Counted from the stretch's first letter, positions 16,851 through 24,449 are shown. The stretch: DNA of 64,000 nucleotides from Nocardiopsis sp. NRRL B-16309 (GCF_001279585.1 NZ_LGEC01000103.1:1-64000); one strand, 5' to 3'. Notes: a model not told the origin generated them from the letters alone. A program made the numbers and translations.

Positions 16851-16936
16851 CGACGACGTTTACGGCAAATCCTAAGCGGCGGGGGGAGGCGGGGATACAC
16901 GTCCCACCACTCGTTACGCATGTGTAAACGTCGTCG
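16851..16936. promoter_or_regulatory. 12-bp inverted repeat pair flanking lipoprotein promoter
   Basis: CGACGACGTTTA at 16851-16862 and its exact complement TAAACGTCGTCG at 16925-16936 are separated by 62 bp. A -10-like TAGGAT (16874-16869, minus strand) lies between them, 38 bp upstream of the lipoprotein ATG. The pair could be two copies of a regulator site facing each other. A third, weaker inverted repeat (GTTAC-GCATGT-GTAAAC) overlaps the distal copy. Confidence 0.5.
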
Positions 16937-16945
16937 CCCGCCGGT

Positions 16946-17566
16946 TCACGGCTCCACTTCGACCACCGTGGTACCCCGGACCTGGTGTTCGGCCCGTCCC
17001 CCGGTGATCTCGGCCAGTCGGACCTCGAAGTCGGGAAGGTCGGCCTCGGCCAGCACGACCTCGATGCGGACCCGGTCCTCGTAGGCGACCTCGCGCACGG
17101 TCACCTCGGAACCGCGCAGGTCGCTCTCCAGGCGCCCGCCCAGCACGTAGTCCGCGAAGACGTCCACGACGAGCAGTTCCCGGCGCTCCAGCACACCGAC
17201 CTCGTCCACGGCGGCGGAGACGGCGCTGCCGTAGGCGCGGATGAGTCCGCCCGCACCGAGCTTGACGCCGCCGAAGTAGCGGGTCACCACGGCGACCGTG
17301 TCGGTCAGCCGCCGGTGCCGCAGCACCTCCAGCATGGGCACCCCGGCGGTCCCGCCGGGCTCGCCGTCGTCGCTGGAGCGCTGGACCCCGCCGTCGTCGC
17401 CGAGGACGTAGGCGGTGCAGTTGTGGTTGGCGCTCCAGTGCTCCTTGCGGCGTTCGGCGATGAAGGCCCGCGCGGCCTCCTCGTCGCCCACCCGGGCCAG
17501 CGCGCAGATGAACCTGGAGCGCCTGATCTCCAACTCGTGCTCGCCATCGCGTCTGATCGTTCGCAT
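16946..17566 (-). CDS. YigZ/IMPACT family protein
   Basis: A 206-residue protein of the YigZ (IMPACT, UPF0029) family. It contains the family signature region HNCTAYVLGDDGGVQRSSDDGEPGGTAG and VTRYFGGVKLGAGGLIRAYGSA, followed by the C-terminal ferredoxin-like domain of DUF1949 type. Members are widely conserved and some bind translation factors or RNA; the bacterial role is not well defined. The ATG at 17566 gives the usual family length (about 205-215) and follows AGGCGAC. A longer upstream frame is non-conserved. Confidence 0.93.
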   Translation of the reverse strand: MRTIRRDGEHELEIRRSRFICALARVGDEEAARAFIAERRKEHWSANHNCTAYVLGDDGGVQRSSDDGEPGGTAGVPMLEVLRHRRLTDTVAVVTRYFGGVKLGAGGLIRAYGSAVSAAVDEVGVLERRELLVVDVFADYVLGGRLESDLRGSEVTVREVAYEDRVRIEVVLAEADLPDFEVRLAEITGGRAEHQVRGTTVVEVEP

Positions 17567-17998
17567 GTCGCCTGTTCGGCAGGGGTCGTGGTCCCCGCCA
17601 GTCTCCCACCGCCCGACCTGTCGGAGCCGCCCGGGCCCGAGCGGGCGAGAAGACTCGGGGCGTGCTCGTACTTCGGTTGCGCGAATCACGATGACAATGG
17701 TCCGCGCATGCCGCCGGGGCCGGAGAAAACCACCCTTGTGGGACACGCGACGCGGAAGGTCGGAAAACACCCGAGCGCCGCGTCGGAGAGCACAGGTTCA
17801 GGTCGGTGTTTCCACCTGCTCTCCCCTGTCCGAACTCGGCGGTACGGATAGCCGGTGGTTTCCCTGATTCGTCTTCACCGGCAGGACACCATAGTGAAAC
17901 ACGAGGCGAATAGAACACCCATCACGTTCCCTTCCCCCCAGGGTCAACGGGTGGGCCTCACCCTTTGTCTCCTTACCCCCCGCAAAGAAGGAAACGAC
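17567..17998. other. Divergent intergenic region, yigZ-like / cutinase
   Basis: About 430 bp without a gene between the YigZ-type gene and the cutinase. It contains an imperfect distant inverted repeat (GGAAAACACC at about 17761 and GGTGTTTCC near 17800), and a small hairpin GGGTG-CACCC at about 17949. It is likely to hold the cutinase promoter, but no hexamer pair is convincing. Confidence 0.3.
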
Positions 17999-18925
17999 GT
18001 GCGAACGAAGAAAACCCCCTCCCCTGAAGGTTCCGATTCCGTCCTCCTGCCGCTGGCCACCCGCGTGGCCTCCCGCACCGCTCTGGCCGTCGCCATGGCC
18101 GCCGGCCTGACCCTCGGCGCGGTCGCCCCCGCCTCGGCCGACAGCCCCTACGAGCGCGGCCCGGACCCCACCACCTCCAGCATCGAGGCCTCCAGCGGCC
18201 CCTTCGACGTCGACGAGGACTCCGTCTCCTCCTGGTACGTCAGCGGCTTCGGTGGCGGCACCATCTACTACCCGGAGGACGACAGCCAGACCTACGGCGG
18301 TGTGGTCATCGCCCCTGGCTACACCGAGTCCTCCTCCGCCATGGCGTGGCTGGGCGAGTACCTGGCCTCGCACGGGTTCGTCGCCTTCAACATCGACACC
18401 AACTCCCGCTACGACCAGCCCGACAGCCGCGGCCGCCAGATCGAGGCCGCGCTGGACTACCTGGCCGAGGACAGCGACGTGTCCGACCTGGTCGACCCGG
18501 ACCGCCTCGCCGCCATGGGCCACTCCATGGGCGGCGGCGGCACCCTCGCCGCGGCCGAGGACCGCCCCGAACTGAAGGCGGCCATCCCGCTCACCCCCTG
18601 GCACTCCGACAAGACCTGGGGCGGCGTCACCGTCCCCACCATGATCATCGGAGCCGAGAACGACACCATCGCGCCGAACTCCTCCCACTCCATCCCCTTC
18701 TACAACAGCCTGAGCTACAGCACCGAGCGGGCCTACGTGGAGCTGGACGGCGAGGGCCACCTCGTCACCAGCAGCCGCAACACCGAGCTCGCGAGCAACA
18801 GCGTCTCCTGGCTGAAGGTGTTCGTGGACGAGGACGACCGCTACGAGCAGTTCCTCTGCCCCGCGCCCAGCACCGGCTGGGGATCGCCGTACTCCGACTA
18901 CCGCGACTCCTGCCCCTATATCTGA
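17999..18925 (+). CDS. Secreted cutinase / PET-hydrolase-like polyesterase
   Basis: A 308-residue exported polyesterase closely resembling Thermobifida cutinases and related PET hydrolases. The signal peptide ends at ASA-DSPYERG (about residue 47). The mature enzyme begins SPYERGPDPT, has oxyanion-hole PGYT (Tyr about 108) and GHSMGGGG with nucleophile Ser176; Asp222 (AENDTIAP) and His254 (GEGHLV) complete the triad. Substrate-groove residues Met177 and Trp201 (TPWH) are kept. Cys287 and Cys305 can form the C-terminal disulfide. The region after the His (LVTSSRNTELASN) differs from the AP-rich sequence usual in Thermobifida. Start GTG 17999 follows AAGGA at ideal spacing. Substrates are inferred to be cutin-like or synthetic polyesters. 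Confidence 0.93.
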   Translation: MRTKKTPSPEGSDSVLLPLATRVASRTALAVAMAAGLTLGAVAPASADSPYERGPDPTTSSIEASSGPFDVDEDSVSSWYVSGFGGGTIYYPEDDSQTYGGVVIAPGYTESSSAMAWLGEYLASHGFVAFNIDTNSRYDQPDSRGRQIEAALDYLAEDSDVSDLVDPDRLAAMGHSMGGGGTLAAAEDRPELKAAIPLTPWHSDKTWGGVTVPTMIIGAENDTIAPNSSHSIPFYNSLSYSTERAYVELDGEGHLVTSSRNTELASNSVSWLKVFVDEDDRYEQFLCPAPSTGWGSPYSDYRDSCPYI

Positions 18926-19376
18926 TGCGGGAGCACGTGACCGACGGGTGACCTTTCAGAGGTGACAAAGTGGCGGGCACCACGCGGCCCGGGTCGACCA
19001 GCAGGCCGGCACGCGCCCCGCCACTTCCGCATGCCTGACAACGCGGCGGACGAACCATTCTCATCGCGCGCAGCCGAAACACGAGCACGTCCCGGGCCTT
19101 CTCGCCCTCGTCGCGGACGGCAGCGGAGCTGACGCGGGACGCGCCATTTCATGGCCACATGCGGAAGGAATCGGACGCACCGGACATTCTCGACAACGGC
19201 CCGTGGAGGGAACGCGGACTCGGCATCGGATCATGCCGACACATGCCGGACGCCACGCCCACGCCTCCCACCACCCACGCCTCCCACCATTCTCCGCGTT
19301 CGGCTCCAGATCGATCCGGGCGGTGGGCGGCAGCGGCCCGAGCCCGGAACTCGTGCGCGGAGCCGGGCGGTGAACG
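18926..19376. other. Intergenic region after cutinase with long hairpin
   Basis: About 450 bp with no supported gene. A 10-bp-arm inverted repeat (AAGTGGCGGG at 18968-18977, complement at 19017-19026) encloses 39 nt that can pair further (GCGGCC with GGCCGG); it probably terminates cutinase transcription. Further on, a 15-bp direct repeat CCACGCCTCCCACCA occurs twice near 19255-19288. Frames through this stretch have no ribosome-binding site or recognisable protein. Confidence 0.4.
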
Positions 19377-19414
19377 GCCGCCGCTCCGGGGCACACCGGC
19401 CCCGGGGCGGCGGC
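19377..19414 (-). terminator. Terminator hairpin after DASS transporter gene
   Basis: Two 15-bp arms (GCCGCCGCTCCGGGG and a complement with one mismatch) around an 8-nt loop lie 17 bp downstream of the transporter stop. Confidence 0.7.
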
Positions 19415-19430
19415 GCGCGGCCGACTCCCG

Positions 19431-21011
19431 TCAGAGTCCGAAGACCCACAGCACGGTCGTGTACATCGTCAGCATGATGAACACCACCGCGAGGATGTTG
19501 AGCAGGGCGCCCGCCCTGACCATCTGGCCGATCCGGACGTGGCCCGTACCGAAGACGATCGCGTTGGGCGGCGTGGCGACCGGCAGCATGAACGCCATTG
19601 TGGCGGCCAGGGCCACCGGCACGACCAGCGTCATGACCGGCAGGTCCAGGCCCAGGGCGACGCCCGCCATCACCGGCACGAAGATCGAGGCGGTGGCGGT
19701 GTTGCTGGTGAGCTCGGTGAGCAGCAGCACCAGTGCCGTGACGATGAGGATGAACACCCATCCCGGCACCCCGGCCATCCCGCCGACCACGTCGCCGATC
19801 CACAGGCTCAGGCCGCTCGACCCGAACTGGGCGGACAGGCTCAGCCCGCCGCCGAACAGCAGCAGCACGCCCCACGGCAGCTTGACGGCGGTCTCCCAGT
19901 CGATGGCCCGGACGCCCCGCGCGTTGTCGACGGGGATGAGGAACAGCACGACCGCGGCGGCGATCGCGATCCCGCCGTCGGAGATGTCGGACAGCCAGGG
20001 CAGCGCCGCGCCGACGGTCGCGCTGTCCGCGAGCAGCGGGACGGTGATCCACGCCAGGGCGGTCAGGACGAACACCACGAGCACCGTCCACTCGCCGCGC
20101 GAGAGCGGCCCCATGTCCCGCAGCTCCTGGCGGATGTGGGCGCGCGCCTGCCCGATGCCGCCCGGGGTGGGCGGGTACACGACCCTGGTGAGCACCAGCC
20201 AGCAGACGACGAGGAAGACCGCGGCCAGCGGGGCGCCGACGACCATCCACTCGCCGAAGCCCACGTCGATGCCGTGCTCGGCCGACAGGTACCCCGCCAT
20301 GAAGGCGTTGGGCGGCGTCCCGATGAGCGTGGACACCGACCCGATGGAGGCCGCGTAGGCGATGCCCAGCATCAGCGCCGTGGCGAAGTTGGCGTCCGTC
20401 CGGCCGTTCCTGAGCTGGGTGACCAGTCCGATGACGGCCACACCGATGGGGAGCATCATCATGGTCGTCGCCGTGTTCGACACCCACATGCTCAGGATCC
20501 CGGTCGCGAGCATGAACCCGCCGATGACCGTGACCGGCCCCGTGCCGACGGCGCCGATGATCGCGAGCGCGAAGCGTCTGTGCAGGTTCCACCGCTGCAT
20601 GGCCAGGGCGATGATGAACCCGCCCATGAACAGGAAGATGATCTGGTTGGCGTAGGGGGCGGTGACGTCCCCGATCTCGGTGTCCGCCAGGAGCGCCGGG
20701 AACAGGACGAGGGGGAGCAGCGCCGTGGCGGCCAGGGGGAGGGCCTCGGTCATCCACCACACGGCCATGACGGTGGCCACGGCGGCGACCATCGCGGCGT
20801 TCGAGGACGGATCGCCCTCCGGGACCATGGTCCCGTCGGCGTCGACGGGCAGGTTGACCGCCGGCATGAGGAGGTAAACGACCAGACCCGCCGCCACGCC
20901 GACGACGACGCCGGCCATCTTGCGGAGGACGGTCGACCGCGCCTCACCGGCGTCGGGGGCGTGCGCGGGAGGCGGACTCTCGATGGGACCGGGAGAGTGA
21001 TCGGTGCTCAC
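19431..21011 (-). CDS. DASS (SLC13) family sodium/carboxylate or sulfate symporter
   Basis: A 526-residue inner-membrane transporter of the divalent anion:Na+ symporter family. It has about 11-12 hydrophobic segments and the two inverted-repeat signature motifs: MWVSNTATTMMMLPI in the first half and ELTSNTATASIFVPV in the second, each followed by a GTPPN/TPPNA loop (IGTPPNAFMAG, ATPPNAIVFG), which bind Na+ and substrate. Substrates in this family are mainly C4-dicarboxylates or citrate, sometimes sulfate. GTG 21011 follows AAAGGA at good spacing. A CRP-like site lies 16 bp upstream, consistent with carbon-source control. Confidence 0.92.
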   Translation of the reverse strand: MSTDHSPGPIESPPPAHAPDAGEARSTVLRKMAGVVVGVAAGLVVYLLMPAVNLPVDADGTMVPEGDPSSNAAMVAAVATVMAVWWMTEALPLAATALLPLVLFPALLADTEIGDVTAPYANQIIFLFMGGFIIALAMQRWNLHRRFALAIIGAVGTGPVTVIGGFMLATGILSMWVSNTATTMMMLPIGVAVIGLVTQLRNGRTDANFATALMLGIAYAASIGSVSTLIGTPPNAFMAGYLSAEHGIDVGFGEWMVVGAPLAAVFLVVCWLVLTRVVYPPTPGGIGQARAHIRQELRDMGPLSRGEWTVLVVFVLTALAWITVPLLADSATVGAALPWLSDISDGGIAIAAAVVLFLIPVDNARGVRAIDWETAVKLPWGVLLLFGGGLSLSAQFGSSGLSLWIGDVVGGMAGVPGWVFILIVTALVLLLTELTSNTATASIFVPVMAGVALGLDLPVMTLVVPVALAATMAFMLPVATPPNAIVFGTGHVRIGQMVRAGALLNILAVVFIMLTMYTTVLWVFGL

Positions 21012-21026
21012 GGATCATCCTTTCGA

Positions 21027-21042
21027 TGTGACCTGTGCTACA
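21027..21042. promoter_or_regulatory. CRP-family-like site upstream of DASS transporter
   Basis: TGTGACCTGTGCTACA matches TGTGA-N6-TCACA at 8 of 10 arm positions and begins 16 bp before the transporter start. It shares GTGACCTG with the site at 14134-14149. Confidence 0.45.
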
Positions 21043-21208
21043 TCTTCTCCGCTCCCTCCGCACCCAACCGCACCGCGGTGCGGGCCTTCCGGCCGCTCGG
21101 CGCGGGGCGGCCGGGCGGCCGGTAGCGCGGCCGCGGCGGAGCGCCCGCCACTCCACTCCCGGGCGACCGCGCGGGCACCCCGGAGGCGGGCCCGCGCACA
21201 ATGGGGGC

Positions 21209-21868
21209 ATGGACCACGCCTCGATCGACGCCGCGCACGCCGCCCACACCCTCGCCGACCCGCTGCGGCGCCGGTTCTACGAGTACGTGGCCGCCGCGGA
21301 CGGCGACGTCAGCCGGGGGGAGGCCGCGGACGCGCTCGGCGTCCAGCGCACCCTCGCCGCGCACCACCTGGACAAACTCGCCGAGGCGGGACTGCTGGAG
21401 GTCACCCGGCGCAAGGTGAACGGCCGCGAGGGCCCTGGCTCGGGCCGCCCGGCCAAGCTGTACCGGCGCGCGGACCGCGAGCTGTCGCTGCACCTGCCGC
21501 CCCGCGACTACGAGCTGGCCGCGCGCGTCCTCGCCGAGGCGGTCGAGCGGCACGGCGCGGAGGAGGCACTGCACGCCGCCGCCCGCGAGGAGGGCCGCCG
21601 GATCGGCGCGGCGGCGGACCCCGACGCCGCCCTCCCCGACCTCCTGCGCGAGCGCGGCTACGAGCCGGAGCCCGCGGGCGGGGCGCTCCGGCTGCGCAAC
21701 TGCCCGTTCCACTCCCTGGCCCGGGCCTTCCCGCCGCTGGCCTGCGGCCTGAACCTCGAACTCCTGCGGGGCGTGTTGGAGGGCCGCGGCGAGGACGGGG
21801 CACGGGCCCGGATGGACCCGGCCGAGGGGCGCTGCTGCGTGACGGTTTCCAAAAACAATGAAGATTGA
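21209..21868 (+). CDS. SufR/ArsR-like HTH regulator with Cys cluster
   Basis: A 219-residue winged-helix regulator. Residues about 13-70 form an ArsR-like HTH (LADPLRRRFYEYV, LGVQRTLAAHHLDKLAEAGLLEVTRR). The C-terminal region has NCPFH (Cys165), CGLNLELL (Cys179) and RCCV (Cys209, Cys210), a spacing like that of SufR-type regulators that bind an Fe-S cluster. Redox or iron-sulfur sensing is therefore inferred. The ATG at 21209 follows CACAAT by 6 bp, so a leaderless transcript is possible. The next gene begins 33 bp downstream, with its own promoter overlapping this gene's end; the DASS gene is divergent. Confidence 0.85.
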   Translation: MDHASIDAAHAAHTLADPLRRRFYEYVAAADGDVSRGEAADALGVQRTLAAHHLDKLAEAGLLEVTRRKVNGREGPGSGRPAKLYRRADRELSLHLPPRDYELAARVLAEAVERHGAEEALHAAAREEGRRIGAAADPDAALPDLLRERGYEPEPAGGALRLRNCPFHSLARAFPPLACGLNLELLRGVLEGRGEDGARARMDPAEGRCCVTVSKNNED

Positions 21869-21894
21869 CTTAGAAGCCCCCACTGTGGTGTGCT
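21865..21894 (+). promoter_or_regulatory. Leaderless promoter of DUF3291 gene
   Basis: TTGACT (21865-21870) and TGTGCT (21889-21894) are separated by 18 bp, and the ATG at 21902 follows 7 bp later without a Shine-Dalgarno site. The -35 overlaps the stop codon of the upstream regulator. Confidence 0.5.
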
Positions 21895-21901
21895 CGGGTC
21901 C

Positions 21902-22465
21902 ATGAGCGCATCGACCCCCGCATCCGCGTCCGCCCCCGACCCCGCGACGGCCCCCTCCCCCGCCGGCTCCCCCGACTCCGGCACCGCTCCCGGCGCCGCG
22001 CCCGCCCACCACCTCGCGCAGATCAACCTCGGCCTGCTCAAGGCCCCGCTCGACGACCCCTCCATGAAGGGCTTCACCGACCAGCTGGAACCCGTCAACG
22101 CGCTCGCCGACCGCTCCCCCGGCTTCGTGTGGCGACTGATCGAACAGGGCGGGAGCGACGCCACCGGACTCCGCCCGTTCGGCCCGAACACCATCATCAA
22201 CTTCTCGGTCTGGCGGGACGTGGAGACGCTGTGGGACTTCACGTACCGCACCGACCACCTCGATCTGCTCCGCCGGCGGCGCACGTGGTTCGAGCGGATG
22301 GACGGGGTGCTGGTGGCGCTGTGGTGGATTCCCGCCGGTACGATCCCCACTGTCGAGGAGGCCGGAAGGAAGCTCGACCTGGTGCGTGAGATCGGCCCCT
22401 CCCCCGAGGCCTTCACCCTCCGTACCCCCTTCCCGCCCCCGGCGAGCCACCCTCAGCACGCATAG
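21902..22465 (+). CDS. DUF3291 domain protein
   Basis: A 187-residue protein. The first 35 residues are low-complexity A/P/S. The rest matches the DUF3291 family: LAQINLGLLKAPLDDPSMKGFTDQLEPVNALADRSPGFVWRL, then NFSVWRDVETLWDFTYRTDHLDLLRRRRTWF and LWWIPAGTIPTVEEAGRKLD. The family is related to dimeric alpha/beta-barrel monooxygenase-like proteins; no activity is established from sequence. It is cytoplasmic. It directly follows the SufR-like regulator gene, but has its own leaderless promoter. Confidence 0.88.
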   Translation: MSASTPASASAPDPATAPSPAGSPDSGTAPGAAPAHHLAQINLGLLKAPLDDPSMKGFTDQLEPVNALADRSPGFVWRLIEQGGSDATGLRPFGPNTIINFSVWRDVETLWDFTYRTDHLDLLRRRRTWFERMDGVLVALWWIPAGTIPTVEEAGRKLDLVREIGPSPEAFTLRTPFPPPASHPQHA

Positions 22466-22528
22466 TTATCCCTCGGGTGCCTTGGGTAACGTTGCGGGCA
22501 AGACAGCGACCACACCGGGAGACCCGTC

Positions 22529-23143
22529 ATGCGTACGACCACGCTCACCGTCGGCTTGGCCCTGACCGCGATACTCGCCACGGGATGCGCGCAGGCGGAG
22601 ACCCCCGAGGAAGAGACCGCGGCCCCCACCGAACAGTCGGTCCAGCCGACCACCTCGCCGGAAGTGACGGCCTCCATCTTCATGGAGTGGAGTGAGGGCG
22701 CGGGAGCCGTCACCTACGACGAGACCGCCGTGCCGGTGGGCGCCACCGCCGACGTCCAGGTCCGTGAGGGGGACGGGCGGACCAGCGTCCAGTTCACCGG
22801 TACCGGGCTGGAGGGCGACCGCGAGTTCGGCGCCCACGTGCACACCCGGCCGTGCGGCGAGGAGCCGTCCGACGCCGGGCCGCACTACCAGAACGAGGCC
22901 GACCCCGCCGCCACCGAGGACGAGCCGTCCTCGGACCCCGCCTACGCCAACCCCGAGAACGAGCTGTGGCTGGACTTCACCACCGACGCCGACGGCAACG
23001 CCGTCTCCACGGCCACGGTCGACTGGACGTTCCGCGAGGGCGAGGCGCGCTCGCTGGTCCTGCACGAACAGCACACCAGCACCGAGCACGGCGAGGCGGG
23101 CACGGCGGGCGACCGCGTGGCGTGCGTCACCGTCGAGTTCTGA
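22529..23143 (+). CDS. SodC-like lipoprotein, probably Cu-only SOD fold
   Basis: A 204-residue lipoprotein with lipobox LATGC (Cys20) and an acidic linker. The domain after residue 48 follows the Cu/Zn superoxide dismutase pattern: the copper pair HVH (His103, His105), Cys109, a third His in AGPHYQ (His119), and a late His region LHEQH (His179, His182) with Cys199 for the disulfide. The zinc-loop histidines of classical SodC are not obvious, so it may be a copper-only SOD-like protein or a non-enzymatic copper binder at the cell surface. GGGAGA precedes the ATG. It stands alone between the DUF3291 gene and convergent yidC. Confidence 0.75.
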   Translation: MRTTTLTVGLALTAILATGCAQAETPEEETAAPTEQSVQPTTSPEVTASIFMEWSEGAGAVTYDETAVPVGATADVQVREGDGRTSVQFTGTGLEGDREFGAHVHTRPCGEEPSDAGPHYQNEADPAATEDEPSSDPAYANPENELWLDFTTDADGNAVSTATVDWTFREGEARSLVLHEQHTSTEHGEAGTAGDRVACVTVEF

Positions 23144-23174
23144 TCCGGGACCGCTCCGCCGCCGCCCCCGGGAC

Positions 23175-23894
23175 TCAGTCGGGCAGGATCCGGCGCAGGA
23201 CGAGCCGTTCACCCAGGGCCCAGGCGGTCGAGGTCAGCAGGTACAGGACCGCGGCCAGCGGCACGAACACGGCCACCACGACCGTGGTGAACTGCAGGTA
23301 GGTCAGCACGTCCGGAACCGGCGGCCGTCCCTCGGCGGCCGCCGCGTTGGCACGCGCCATCGGCAGCACGAGGTAGCGGCGGTGGGCCCACGCCACCAGC
23401 GCGATCAGTCCCACCAGCACCACGAACACCGGTGCCACCAGGAATCCGTCGGCGCCGCCCAGCATCGTGGCGCCCAGTTCGACACCGGCGAAGGTGTGCG
23501 TCAGCAACGGCTCGTCGGCTCCCCCGGCCCCGATGAACACCCCGTACAGCGCGATGACCACGGGCATCTGGAGCAGAGCGGGCATGCACCCGGCCAGGGG
23601 CGAGGTACCGGCCTCCTCGTAGGCCCTGCGCTGTTCGGCGACCAGCCGCCGCGGGTCGTCGCGGTGCTCGGCGGTGAGTGCGGCCAGGCGCGGGGCGATC
23701 CGCGCCCGCGCCTTCTCGGCGCGCACCTGTGCCACGCCCAGCGGTACGAGCACGAGGCGCACGGCGACGGTCAGGAGGACCACCGCGAGCCCGAACGACA
23801 GGCCGGCGGTGAAGGGTGTGAGCCAGGCGGCGAGGCCCGACAGGATCGTGGAGAGCAGGGAAACGGCGGCCGCGATCGGCCCGAAGCTGTACAA
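23175..23894 (-). CDS. yidC: YidC/Oxa1 family membrane protein insertase
   Basis: A 239-residue paralogue of the YidC/Oxa1 insertase. The core is typical: a first membrane helix, a cytoplasmic coiled-coil region rich in R, A and E (RAEKARARIAPRLAALTAEHRDDPRRLVAEQRRAYEEAG), then GCMPALLQMPVVIALYGVF and two or three further helices. It lacks the long C-terminal basic tail of the main housekeeping YidC. A TTG at 23894 is preferred (MYSFGPIAAAVS, GAAGG-type site upstream); a GTG at 24035 would add 47 Arg-rich residues and is unlikely. It lies 279 bp behind the DUF6412 gene, with a structured RNA-like region between. Confidence 0.8.
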   Translation of the reverse strand: MYSFGPIAAAVSLLSTILSGLAAWLTPFTAGLSFGLAVVLLTVAVRLVLVPLGVAQVRAEKARARIAPRLAALTAEHRDDPRRLVAEQRRAYEEAGTSPLAGCMPALLQMPVVIALYGVFIGAGGADEPLLTHTFAGVELGATMLGGADGFLVAPVFVVLVGLIALVAWAHRRYLVLPMARANAAAAEGRPPVPDVLTYLQFTTVVVAVFVPLAAVLYLLTSTAWALGERLVLRRILPD

Positions 23895-24056
23895 GGTGAG
23901 GCCCTTCGTCCGAGGTGGGAACAGACGTCGGGCCGCCCGGACCGCGCGCGCACGAAGGCACGCGGGCACACACGGAGAAACGGAAGTGCGTTCGGTCGGC
24001 GGGCGGCCACGAGGGCGCGTTCGATGGATACTCACCCTGCTACGCGTCGCCGCAGG

Positions 24057-24129
24057 GGCGCTCTCGCAGCGTTCTCCTCAGCCGACGGGGGAACCACCCC
24101 GGTTCCTGCTTCGGCCTTGCGAGAGCACC
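24057..24129 (-). promoter_or_regulatory. Structured leader RNA candidate upstream of yidC
   Basis: On the minus strand a 12-bp stem (GGUGCUCUCGCA with UGCGAGAGCGCC, one G-U) encloses 49 nt that fold again: GCCGA pairs with UCGGC and GGAACC with GGUUCC. A second hairpin (CCCUGC/GCAGGG) follows at about 24036-24058. This nested shape, 163 bp before the yidC start, resembles a cis-regulatory RNA. It matches no riboswitch class I could recognise. Confidence 0.4.
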
Positions 24130-24173
24130 ACTGACTACACCGCTCGCGACGGGCGGCACCCACGGGACGCGCC

Positions 24174-24449
24174 CTAGGCCACACCTGGTGCCCGGGGGCG
24201 GGGTCGGCCCGCCGCGTCGGGGTCGCACAGGGTGAGGACGGGCAGCCGCCGGGACCTGCGGCGCATCGCGTGCGCCGTCCCGGTCGCGGTGTCGCCGGTG
24301 GGCAGGCCGCGGGCTCCGAAGAGCACCGTCCAGGCCAGCGCCGCACCGATGGCGAGCACCAGCAGTCCGAGGGACGAGGGCGAGGCCACCAGTTCGGTGG
24401 GAAGGGTGCCCAGCAGGAGGAACTCGGCGAACGCCAGCAGCAGCGTCAC
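24174..24449 (-). CDS. DUF6412 small membrane protein
   Basis: A 91-residue protein with two hydrophobic segments (about 1-18 and 25-45) and a basic, proline-rich tail ending in LCDPDAAGRPRPRAPG. That tail pattern (DPDAAGRxRPRAPG) is what I know from DUF6412 proteins, which usually sit next to a YidC/Oxa1 gene, as here. AGAGGGGGCC precedes GTG 24449. The role is unknown; a helper for the paralogous YidC is a reasonable inference from gene order only. Confidence 0.75.
   Translation of the reverse strand: MTLLLAFAEFLLLGTLPTELVASPSSLGLLVLAIGAALAWTVLFGARGLPTGDTATGTAHAMRRRSRRLPVLTLCDPDAAGRPRPRAPGVA

Noticed and set aside
18926..19430. Small reading frames downstream of the cutinase
   Set aside because: None has a ribosome-binding site, and their compositions are typical of random GC-rich frames.
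23895..24035. GTG 24035 as start of YidC
   Set aside because: It would add 47 residues rich in Arg and Pro, unlike any YidC N-terminus, and would overlap the structured leader's second hairpin.
24057..24129. c-di-AMP (ydaO) or other known riboswitch
   Set aside because: The plus strand has GGGGGAACCACCCCGG, slightly like ydaO, but the other conserved blocks are missing and no gene lies suitably downstream on that strand. The minus strand matches no class I know.
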